Below, one piece after another: positions 5,486-11,997 of a stretch of DNA of 13,887 nt. The first letter of the stretch is position 1, and every line of letters begins with the position of its first letter. A model generated the notes under the pieces. It had not been told where the DNA came from, did not search any database, and saw nothing but the letters and a program-made list of their open reading frames with translations. Source of the stretch: Bacillota bacterium (GTDB lineage: Bacteria > Bacillota_A > Clostridia > Peptostreptococcales > Anaerovoracaceae); assembly GCA_017556895.1 (NCBI GenBank), contig JAFYLX010000179.1, positions 1-13,887 on the forward strand, read 5' to 3'. The translations under genes were made by a program, and so were the position numbers.

Positions 5486-5580
5486 ATTACCAAGGGGAAA
5501 CACAGCTGTTTTCTTAAATTAGACAAGAGTCCAAAGACTTGAAATCATTGAAATTCAGCCATTTTAACCGCGCAGAAAAT

Positions 5581-5610
5581 AAAAAAAGAGATTCTCGAAT
5601 GAGAATCTCT
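5581..5610 (-). terminator. intrinsic terminator of the tRNA-Lys gene
   Basis: Reading the minus strand out of the tRNA, a perfect 10-bp stem (arms 5601-5610 and 5587-5596, loop 5597-5600) is followed by seven T (5587-5581). It begins seven bases after the CCA end. Because an element seems to have inserted at the tRNA 3' end, this terminator may have arrived with the element or may be part of the original site. Confidence 0.88.
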
Positions 5611-5616
5611 ATCTTT

Positions 5617-5692
5617 TGGTGGATCTTCAGGGGTTCGAACCCTGGACACCCTGATTAAGAGTCAGGTGCTCTGCCAGCTGAGCTAAAGATCC
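5617..5692 (-). tRNA. tRNA-Lys (anticodon CUU), presumed attachment site of the element
   Basis: This is a complete 76-base tRNA with encoded CCA. The 7-bp acceptor stem GGATCTT/AAGATCC is followed by discriminator A and CCA (5619-5617). The D arm contains GCTC/GAGC. The anticodon arm is CCTGA-CTCTTAA-TCAGG with anticodon CTT. The T arm is CAGGG-TTCGAAC-CCCTG. All stems pair perfectly. The 3' end faces the integrase gene 211 bases away, the classic arrangement after integration at a tRNA 3' end, in which the element supplies or preserves an identical 3' sequence so the gene stays functional. The second copy of the tRNA 3' end is not found between 1 and 5616, so the other end lies beyond the left edge. 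Confidence 0.97.
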
Positions 5693-5735
5693 ATACGTTT
5701 TTTACTTGTTTTGCTCTTGCCGAACAACATAAATG

Positions 5736-5764
5736 ATAATACCACCAATATTACAATCTGTCAA
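5736..5764 (-). promoter_or_regulatory. promoter of the tRNA-Lys gene
   Basis: On the minus strand TTGACA (5764-5759, perfect) is separated by 17 bases from TATTAT (5741-5736, 5/6). Transcription would start near 5729, about 37 bases before the mature tRNA 5' end. Confidence 0.85.
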
Positions 5765-5806
5765 CACTATTTTAAAACTTTTTTTAAAAATTTTTAAAAT
5801 TTTTTC
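5765..5806 (-). promoter_or_regulatory. A/T-tract block upstream of the tRNA promoter (UP-element-like)
   Basis: Immediately upstream of the tRNA -35 box lie about 40 bases made almost only of alternating A and T runs of 4-7 bases. This fits the UP element or curved DNA that raises activity of stable-RNA promoters. It also separates the tRNA from the divergent 44-aa gene. Confidence 0.55.
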
Positions 5807-5869
5807 AAGTTATTTCCTAGCATTGTTTTTGCCCTTGTGTAAACAATATTTTATGAGGAGGGATGAGCA

Positions 5870-6004
5870 ATGAAAAACAAGAATATGAACAATAATTATA
5901 GGTCTGAAAAGAACGAAAACAAAGGTGAAAACAGAAACGAAAACAAGAACGAAAGAAACCAGAGCAATCAGAGAAGTGAAAAGAATCAGAAGACTGGAAG
6001 ATAG
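5870..6004 (+). CDS. 44-aa Asn/Glu/Lys-rich low-complexity protein
   Basis: This short gene encodes 44 residues, almost all Asn, Lys, Glu, Arg, Gln and Ser, with one Tyr and no Leu, Ile, Val, Ala or Cys. It has reiterated motifs such as KNENK and NRNENKNE. The ribosome binding site GAGGAGGG (5855-5862) is near perfect, seven bases from the ATG, and a strong terminator (6010-6036) follows the TAG stop. These signals make it a real gene despite its size. It must be intrinsically disordered and highly hydrophilic. Proteins of this composition occur in endospore-forming Clostridia, but I cannot place it in a named family. No obvious sigma-A promoter precedes it, so another sigma factor is possible. 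Confidence 0.75.
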   Translation: MKNKNMNNNYRSEKNENKGENRNENKNERNQSNQRSEKNQKTGR

Positions 6005-6009
6005 TGGAC

Positions 6010-6039
6010 AAAAGAGCGACCAAAGGTCGCTCTTTTCCT
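6010..6039 (+). terminator. intrinsic terminator after the 44-aa gene
   Basis: A perfect 12-bp stem (AAAAGAGCGACC at 6010-6021, GGTCGCTCTTTT at 6025-6036) with a 3-base AAA loop ends in four T followed by CCTT. It begins five bases after the stop and separates this gene from the operon promoter just downstream. Confidence 0.9.
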
Positions 6040-6068
6040 TTGCAATCCATTCCTATTTGTTATATAAT
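6040..6068 (+). promoter_or_regulatory. promoter of the membrane-protein/UPF0182 operon
   Basis: TTGCAA (6040-6045, 4/6) and a perfect TATAAT (6063-6068) are spaced by exactly 17 bases, directly after the terminator of the 44-aa gene. Transcription from about 6075 supports the start codon at 6100. Confidence 0.75.
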
Positions 6069-6099
6069 AGTTAGAACTATAAAATCGGGAGAGTATGTT

Positions 6100-7083
6100 A
6101 TGATTCAGGATGCGAGCAAAATCCTACAATTGATAATTGAGTTTTGCCGTAGCAATTTAAATATATTGATGATTGGCGGAGTGGCCTTAGTAGGTCTAAT
6201 TGTTATAGTCTCTGGCATTAGGTATTTTCTAAGCAGAGATAAAGATGGTGATGACGCCGATTTTCAGATAGATGAAGCGGAATTGATGGGCATTGTACAA
6301 CAAGTTAAGCAAAAGCACGAAATTGATAGTGCGGATGTGGAGGTTGTATTACCACCATTGACGGCAAGAGTGATGGCAGAGGACGAGCCTGTTGAAGTGG
6401 ACGAGCCAGTTGCAGCGGACAAAGAAGCTGAAGTGAAAGCTCTAGAACCAGAACTAGAAGTGGTAGCTGTGTCTTTACCTCCGCTTACGGCAACGGTTGA
6501 GCCGGCAGAGAATGAAGTAGTGGTTTCTCGAGTTGAGCCGGAAGTTATTGAAAAGCATAAACCACAAGTTGAACCGCAAATTGAACCACAAGTTGAAACT
6601 CCAGCGAAAGTTGAGTTAGAAAAGAAAATGGAAGAAAAGCCACAAGTTAAAGAACAAGTTAGAGAACAAGTTGAACCACAAGCTAAAGCCGAAGTTCCGG
6701 CAGTGGCAGTGCCTAGTGCTAAAACTGAGACTCAAAAGAATTCTGCCACAATAGAAAGCTTGATACAAGAAATCGCGACGTTGGCAGGATCCGGAGTAAG
6801 CGAAGTTGAAATCAAGATTTCTGGAACTAAGGTTAAGATTCTTTATAACCAAGACGAACACACAGACCATGCAGATGCAACAAAAGAATGTGTAAACGAC
6901 GAGGCAAAAGAATCTGCAGATGATATTGCAAGAACATATGATAATGAAGCACAAGGTTTGGACGATGATAAAAAGTCTAACAATGGTGCAGGTGCAATAA
7001 AGTTTGGGCCAGATAACATCAATAAGTCTCGTTCTGGACGAGTTTTCTCAGAAGTGGAACTGCAGCAGCAGATTAGAGACTAA
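6100..7083 (+). CDS. single-pass membrane protein with disordered Pro/Glu/Val-rich tail
   Basis: This 327-residue protein is of unknown function. A short N-terminal helix (ASKILQLIIEFCR) precedes one membrane segment at about 22-44 (ILMIGGVALVGLIVIVSGIRYFL). Then come an acidic stretch, two copies of a PLTA motif (LPPLTARVMAED at 84-95; LPPLTATVEPAENEV at 126-140), tandem P/E-Q-V-E/K repeats (155-196), a possibly folded segment at 217-250 (SGVSEVEIKISGTKVKIL), an acidic linker, and a C-terminal tail with a basic SRSGRVF patch. The start at 6100 is chosen over an upstream in-frame ATG at 6004, because the GGGAGAG ribosome binding site and the promoter at 6040-6068 lie between. The first gene of an operon with a zinc-ribbon membrane protein carrying the same motif pair and a UPF0182 protein, it may be a scaffold or partner of those proteins. 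Confidence 0.8.
   Translation: MIQDASKILQLIIEFCRSNLNILMIGGVALVGLIVIVSGIRYFLSRDKDGDDADFQIDEAELMGIVQQVKQKHEIDSADVEVVLPPLTARVMAEDEPVEVDEPVAADKEAEVKALEPELEVVAVSLPPLTATVEPAENEVVVSRVEPEVIEKHKPQVEPQIEPQVETPAKVELEKKMEEKPQVKEQVREQVEPQAKAEVPAVAVPSAKTETQKNSATIESLIQEIATLAGSGVSEVEIKISGTKVKILYNQDEHTDHADATKECVNDEAKESADDIARTYDNEAQGLDDDKKSNNGAGAIKFGPDNINKSRSGRVFSEVELQQQIRD
6562..6687 (+). repeat. 12-bp coding minisatellite (P/E-Q-V-E/K/R repeats)
   Basis: Three units of CCACAAGTTGAA type (6562-6597) and four more (6640-6687) are separated by 42 bases. Each unit is four codons. The encoded unit is Pro or Glu, Gln, Val (Ala once, Ile once), then Glu, Lys or Arg. Confidence 0.8.
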
Positions 7084-7132
7084 TTGAATTGAAATAACAA
7101 ATAGAGATTAATTTTATTTATGGAGGGGCGCC

Positions 7133-9019
7133 ATGTTTTGTACAAAATGCGGCAAAAAATTATTTGATGGAGATTCCTACTGCGGATACTGCGGTGCAAA
7201 GGTAAGGGATGAGTTGATGTTTAAGACTGAAACTAAACCTCAGCCAAGAATGGTATACGATGAAGTTGTGTTCAACCCACCTTTTAAAGCAGAAGCGCAG
7301 CGCAGAACACAGTATATTGAAGAAGAAACGAAGCCATATAGCAGCGAACCTACTAAAGAAAGAGTAAGTTTAGACTGGAATTTAGACGGTTTTCCGCAGC
7401 GCGAAAGAAGAAATGACGATTTCGAAATCAATTGGGATTCCGTTATCGAAAAAAAGAGAGAAAACAGAGTAGTCAGCGTAGAGAAGATTCTACCGGAAAC
7501 GGGCTTCAAGACAGAAAAGGTGGAGCCTGTGGTGAAGGAAGAAGCACCGGTAGTTCCAATGGACGAGATTAAGCCAGTTGAAATTCATACAGATGATATT
7601 CTTGATCTTTTCGCGGAAGAAAAGGAAGATAATCCTTTATCCATTGAAGAACTAGAAAAAGCCTTATTCGGAACTGAAGATTTCGCAGAGGTTAGTGAAG
7701 ATGATCTAGGCATGACAGTTGAATACAAGACTTTCAAGGAAAAGAAAAAGGAAGAAGACTTCCATACTTTCAACTCTAAGAGAGATGCTTTCCAGGAACT
7801 TCTTGATAGAGAAAGAGCGAGAATCGAGGCTCTAGAAAACGAAAGAAAGTTACAATGGGATGAATTAACTGCTAAAGAAGAAGTGGAATACGTTCCAAAG
7901 AAGGCCCTTGAGTTTGACGAAGTTTTCAAGGAACCTAAGTTACCTCTTGTGCCGCCAGTGAAGGAAGTAGCGGTGGCATTACCACCACTTACTGCAAGAG
8001 TAATGGCTGACGATCCTGAAAACCTAATCGAGCCTTGGTATGAAGTTGTAACTGCACCACTTACGGCGAGAGTTGAACCTACAGCAGATGAAGTTGAAGC
8101 GCCAGCGGTTGAGGCGGCAGTTGAAGCACCAGTAGTAGAAGAACAAGTAGAAGAACCGGTAGCAGAAGAAGCGTTAGAAGAATTAGCTCCTGAAATTCCG
8201 AAATTCGAAGAGTTGCTAGGTGAAGCTAAATCTGAAAAAGTTGAGGCGTGTCCCTTTCACGAAGAACAGACGAAGCTTAGATACTCCGACATATTTCCTG
8301 TGGACACTTTTGATACTACAGGCGGCAGCGAGTCTGATGACACTGCTAAAGAAGAAGTAAAGATTTTCTTCGATGACGAGGATGACGACGATGATGAAAA
8401 AGGCGGAAATGGTTTCATCAAGTTCTTAATCGTTGTACTTGCATTGATTGTAGTTGCAGAACTTGTACTTATCGGGGCTAAGTTTATAGCTCCTGAAAGC
8501 AGAGTAGCATTGTTTGCTGATAATCTTATGGCAAAGGTTACAGGTATTTTCGTGGATGATGAACCATCTGGAGAACCTTTATTACATACAGAGGGTAGTT
8601 CAATAGAACAACATATAAGCCAGCTGCAGTCTACACCTGTAAATATCGGTAAAGTGAGCAGTGACGCTAATCTAAAATATGATTTAAGTAAGACATACGC
8701 TTATGAAGAAATCTCACAGACAAGTGACTTCAAAGATGTTGCTTGGAATGGCGACGAGAGTAAAACAAGTGGATATTTAATCGTAGAGGCTATTATTGGT
8801 TATTACGACAGCTGGAAAGCTAATCACCCGGATTCCGAAGTGGTAGGTATTAACCAGGTAACTATAGGGGAAGTTAGAACAGGTAATAGCGGCTACTACG
8901 TATTGAATAAAGTTGCTTATGCACAAGAATCAGGGGAAGTAACAAGATACGAAAGCGTTTATCTTGAGGCCTCCGAGGAAAAGATAGTAGTAAAAGAGGT
9001 TAAGGAGGAGACTATATAA
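7133..9019 (+). CDS. zinc-ribbon single-pass membrane protein
   Basis: This encodes 628 residues. An N-terminal zinc ribbon has Cys3, Cys6, Cys17 and Cys20 (FCTKCGKKL, YCGYCGAKV). A long acidic disordered region follows, holding aromatic short motifs (DWNLDGFP at 81-88, INWDSV at 99-104), a charged coiled coil at about 217-250, and a PLTA motif pair (LPPLTARVMADD at 283-294; PLTARVEPTADEV at 309-321) shared with the upstream protein. A run of acidic residues (414-422) precedes the single membrane segment at about 428-450. The last 175 residues form an outward-facing domain (YDLSKTYAYEEISQ, then SGYLIVEAIIGYYDSW). The zinc ribbon is therefore cytoplasmic and the C-terminal domain extracytoplasmic, like other zinc-ribbon membrane proteins of Firmicutes of uncertain role. 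The ribosome binding site is GGAGGGG. Its stop overlaps the UPF0182 start, implying translational coupling. Confidence 0.88.
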   Translation: MFCTKCGKKLFDGDSYCGYCGAKVRDELMFKTETKPQPRMVYDEVVFNPPFKAEAQRRTQYIEEETKPYSSEPTKERVSLDWNLDGFPQRERRNDDFEINWDSVIEKKRENRVVSVEKILPETGFKTEKVEPVVKEEAPVVPMDEIKPVEIHTDDILDLFAEEKEDNPLSIEELEKALFGTEDFAEVSEDDLGMTVEYKTFKEKKKEEDFHTFNSKRDAFQELLDRERARIEALENERKLQWDELTAKEEVEYVPKKALEFDEVFKEPKLPLVPPVKEVAVALPPLTARVMADDPENLIEPWYEVVTAPLTARVEPTADEVEAPAVEAAVEAPVVEEQVEEPVAEEALEELAPEIPKFEELLGEAKSEKVEACPFHEEQTKLRYSDIFPVDTFDTTGGSESDDTAKEEVKIFFDDEDDDDDEKGGNGFIKFLIVVLALIVVAELVLIGAKFIAPESRVALFADNLMAKVTGIFVDDEPSGEPLLHTEGSSIEQHISQLQSTPVNIGKVSSDANLKYDLSKTYAYEEISQTSDFKDVAWNGDESKTSGYLIVEAIIGYYDSWKANHPDSEVVGINQVTIGEVRTGNSGYYVLNKVAYAQESGEVTRYESVYLEASEEKIVVKEVKEETI

Positions 9020-11949
9020 TGGAAAAGTTTCAGAAGAATTTTAGCCTGGTAATATTGGTATTAGTCCTTGTTGTTGGACTATTCATCAGCCTTATTGGAT
9101 TTATCGCTGATTACCTTTGGTTCCAGGAAATGGGGTACTTATCAGTATTCTTCACACAGCTTGTTACGCAGTTGAAAGTGGGCATACCTACCTTCCTTGT
9201 TGTAACAGGACTTGTATTCCTATATTTAAGTAGATTAAAGAAAGGTTATTTTTCTAAGATTGCATCTTCAGAAAACACTGACCTTAAGAAGCTAAAGAAG
9301 ATGACATGGCTTTTAGCTGGTGTATTCGGCATCTTCGTGACTGCAATCACAGTTCTTCAGCTATGGTTTGAAATCTTAAAGTTTGCAAACAGCTCTTCAT
9401 TCGATTTAGCTGACCCGCTATTTGGGATCGATATTTCATTCTATATTTTCAAGCTGGACTTTTTAGCTTATTTGAATGAAATCCTAATGTCAGTAATTAT
9501 CGGTTTTGCTGTTCTTACAGTTGTATACTACCTATTACTGATGACTGTTAGAACTCCTGATGTTTTCAAGGAAGAAGTTCCGCCTGAAGCAGAACCTGTA
9601 GAAGGTTTTGACAATGTATACGGTGGCAATTTTGGTAACGGCTTTGCAGGTGGCGATGACGAGGAAAGATACGCAGGAAACGACAATCCTTTCGGCGCAG
9701 GCAATAATGCAGGTGGGGCAGAAGACTTCATTGGCAAGTTTGCGGAAGCCTTCACTGGCAAAAAGTTCGAACCGAAGAAGGCTCCTAAACCTAAAAAGCA
9801 GTTTGATGATAACAACTTCAAACAGCTTCTAAGCATCGCTTCTGGCAAGATTATGGCGCTAGGTTGCATTTTCTTCCTAATGCTAGGTTTGGACTTCTTC
9901 TTACAGCAGTTTGAACTATTACAGGCACACACTGGCGCTGTTTACGGTGCTGGTTTCACGGATGTGACAGTAACACTTTGGAAGCTTAGAATTTTATGCG
10001 TATTAGCGGTAGTTGCAGCTATAATGTTTATTGCTCAGGCTAAGAAAAAGAACTTTAAACAGCTTCTTACTATTCCTGTAATCATGATTGCCGTTGGTGC
10101 AGTTGGTACAGGAGCAGAAGCGTTAGTACAGAACTTTATCGTTTCTCCAGACGAATTAAGCAAGGAAACTCCTTACTTAGAAAGAAACGTAGAATATACT
10201 CAGTATGCATATCAGTTAGACGATGTATCAGCAATTCCGTTCTCCGCGGATAATAAGCTTACAGCATCAGACATCGCTGATAATAATGAAACAATTAACA
10301 ATATTCGAGTAAACGACTTCGACCCTACGAAGCAGTTCTATAACCAGACACAGAGTATCCGTCAGTACTACACATTTAATGACGTAGACAATGACAGATA
10401 TATGCTTAACGGCAAATATACTCAGACTTATCTTGCAACAAGAGAAATCGATGAAACAAAGATAAGCGATTCTTGGTTAAATCGTCATCTGAAGTATACT
10501 CATGGTTATGGTGTTACTCTATCAAGAGTAGACGCTGTAACTGCAAGTGGTCAGCCAGATGTACTAATTGGTAATATTCCACCTGAATCCCTGGTAGAAG
10601 AAATCCAGATTACAAGACCAGAAGTTTACTTCGGTGAACTTTCCAACGAATACGTAGTCGTTGCTACTGATGAAGCAGAATTTGACTATCCATCAGGCGA
10701 CAGCAATGAATACACTTACTACGAGGGCGATGCAGGTATCAAGCTTAACCTATTCAACAGAGCTGTATTTGCGGCTCGTGAAGGGGATATTCAGTTACTT
10801 GTATCTTCTAACATTGACAGTGACTCAAGAATCATCATTAACAGAAACGTAATGGAAAGAGTTAAGAAGATTATGCCTTACTTATCTTACGAAACTGACC
10901 CATATATGGTAACTGTTGATGGTAAGTTATACTGGATGGTTGACGCATATACAACAAGTGCAAACTATCCATATTCACAGCCATTTGATGGCAACCTAAA
11001 CTATATTAGAAACTCAATCAAGGTTGTAGTAGATGCGTATAACGGTGATGTTAACTTCTACGTTGTAGATGAAACGGACCCAATTGCACAGACTTATTCA
11101 AAAATCTATCCTAAGTTATTCAAAACTTACGAACAGATGCCAGAAGGTCTAAAGGCTCATATCCGTTATCCAAACTATCTATTAAATGTTCAGGCAGCAA
11201 TCTATACTAGATACCATATGGAAGACATTAGCGTATTCTATTTAAATGAAGACCAGTGGGATATCGCGTTTGAAATTTATGGAACTGAACAAAAACCTAT
11301 GACACCAAACTACTATATTGCTAAACTTCCTGGCGAGGAATCAGCTGAGTTCTTCAACTCAATTCCATTCACGCCAAAGAGCAAGAAGAACATGACGGCT
11401 CTTCTAGTAGCAAGAAACGATGGTGAACATTATGGCGATTTAGTGCTATATCAATTCCCTAAGAACAAGACTGTTTACGGTCCTGAACAGGTAGAAGCTC
11501 AGATTGACCAGAATACAGAAATTTCAAAGGAATTCTCCTTATGGAACTCATCCGGTACTAAATATAGCAGAGGTAATATGTTCGTTATTCCGATTAACTC
11601 TTCTATATTATACGTAGAACCGGTATACCTAGAGGCAACAAACTCTAGTATTCCAGAAGTTAAGAGAATCATCGTAGCTTTCGGTGATAAGATTGCTTAC
11701 GAAGAAACTCTTGCAGAATGTCTAGTTTCCTTATTCGGTGATGGAGCAGAAGAAGGTGTTGGCGAAAGCACGCCAGATACTGGAACAGATAAGCCTGAAA
11801 ACGGAGCGATGACAACAGACCAGTTAATCGACAAGGCGGTAACTGCTTATGCAAATGCACAGGATGCTATGCAGAAGGGCGACTGGGCAGCTTACGGCAA
11901 ATACCTTGGCGAAATGGAAGACGCTTTAAATCAGCTTGCAGCTGAATAA
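9019..11949 (+). CDS. UPF0182 family integral membrane protein
   Basis: This encodes 976 residues, the normal length for UPF0182 (COG1615), a conserved family of unknown function in Actinobacteria, Clostridia and others. It has seven membrane segments at about 8-30, 53-71, 95-116, 156-176, 276-298, 325-340 and 348-368. A large outward domain (about 370-900) follows with the family's conserved blocks: PDELSKETPYLERN, NIRVNDFDPTKQFYNQTQS, SWLNRHLKYTHGYGV and ITRPEVYFGEL. The C-terminal helical tail (DQLIDKAVTAYANAQDAMQK, residues 931-950 or so) is also typical. Unusual is a Gly/Asn-rich, then Lys/Pro-rich cytoplasmic loop at about 185-262. The ATG overlaps the upstream stop (TAATG) and a GGAGG site sits inside the preceding gene, so the two proteins are probably made in step. 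The family is sure; the biochemical role is not known. Confidence 0.96.
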   Translation: MEKFQKNFSLVILVLVLVVGLFISLIGFIADYLWFQEMGYLSVFFTQLVTQLKVGIPTFLVVTGLVFLYLSRLKKGYFSKIASSENTDLKKLKKMTWLLAGVFGIFVTAITVLQLWFEILKFANSSSFDLADPLFGIDISFYIFKLDFLAYLNEILMSVIIGFAVLTVVYYLLLMTVRTPDVFKEEVPPEAEPVEGFDNVYGGNFGNGFAGGDDEERYAGNDNPFGAGNNAGGAEDFIGKFAEAFTGKKFEPKKAPKPKKQFDDNNFKQLLSIASGKIMALGCIFFLMLGLDFFLQQFELLQAHTGAVYGAGFTDVTVTLWKLRILCVLAVVAAIMFIAQAKKKNFKQLLTIPVIMIAVGAVGTGAEALVQNFIVSPDELSKETPYLERNVEYTQYAYQLDDVSAIPFSADNKLTASDIADNNETINNIRVNDFDPTKQFYNQTQSIRQYYTFNDVDNDRYMLNGKYTQTYLATREIDETKISDSWLNRHLKYTHGYGVTLSRVDAVTASGQPDVLIGNIPPESLVEEIQITRPEVYFGELSNEYVVVATDEAEFDYPSGDSNEYTYYEGDAGIKLNLFNRAVFAAREGDIQLLVSSNIDSDSRIIINRNVMERVKKIMPYLSYETDPYMVTVDGKLYWMVDAYTTSANYPYSQPFDGNLNYIRNSIKVVVDAYNGDVNFYVVDETDPIAQTYSKIYPKLFKTYEQMPEGLKAHIRYPNYLLNVQAAIYTRYHMEDISVFYLNEDQWDIAFEIYGTEQKPMTPNYYIAKLPGEESAEFFNSIPFTPKSKKNMTALLVARNDGEHYGDLVLYQFPKNKTVYGPEQVEAQIDQNTEISKEFSLWNSSGTKYSRGNMFVIPINSSILYVEPVYLEATNSSIPEVKRIIVAFGDKIAYEETLAECLVSLFGDGAEEGVGESTPDTGTDKPENGAMTTDQLIDKAVTAYANAQDAMQKGDWAAYGKYLGEMEDALNQLAAE

Positions 11950-11966
11950 AATAAATCACACATATA

Positions 11967-11992
11967 ATTAGTAAGAAATTACTAATGGGAGG
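11967..11992 (+). promoter_or_regulatory. GNRA-capped hairpin abutting the ribosome binding site of the glutamine synthetase gene
   Basis: ATTAGTAA (11967-11974) pairs perfectly with TTACTAAT (11979-11986) around a GAAA tetraloop. GGGAGG (11987-11992), the ribosome binding site, follows without a gap. There is no T run, so it is not a terminator. It may set translation level or protect the mRNA 3' fragment after processing. Confidence 0.6.
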
Positions 11993-11997
11993 TAAAA

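Noticed and set aside
1..5616. Second attachment site (duplicate of the tRNA 3' end) within the window.
   Set aside because: No copy of the T-arm/acceptor sequence (GGTTCGAA and neighbours) was seen left of the tRNA, so the far end must lie outside.
6004..6099. Upstream in-frame ATG at 6004 that would lengthen the first operon membrane protein by 32 residues.
   Set aside because: It lacks a ribosome binding site, overlaps the stop of the 44-aa gene, and the extension is encoded by the terminator hairpin and the promoter. The GGGAGAG site fits the ATG at 6100.
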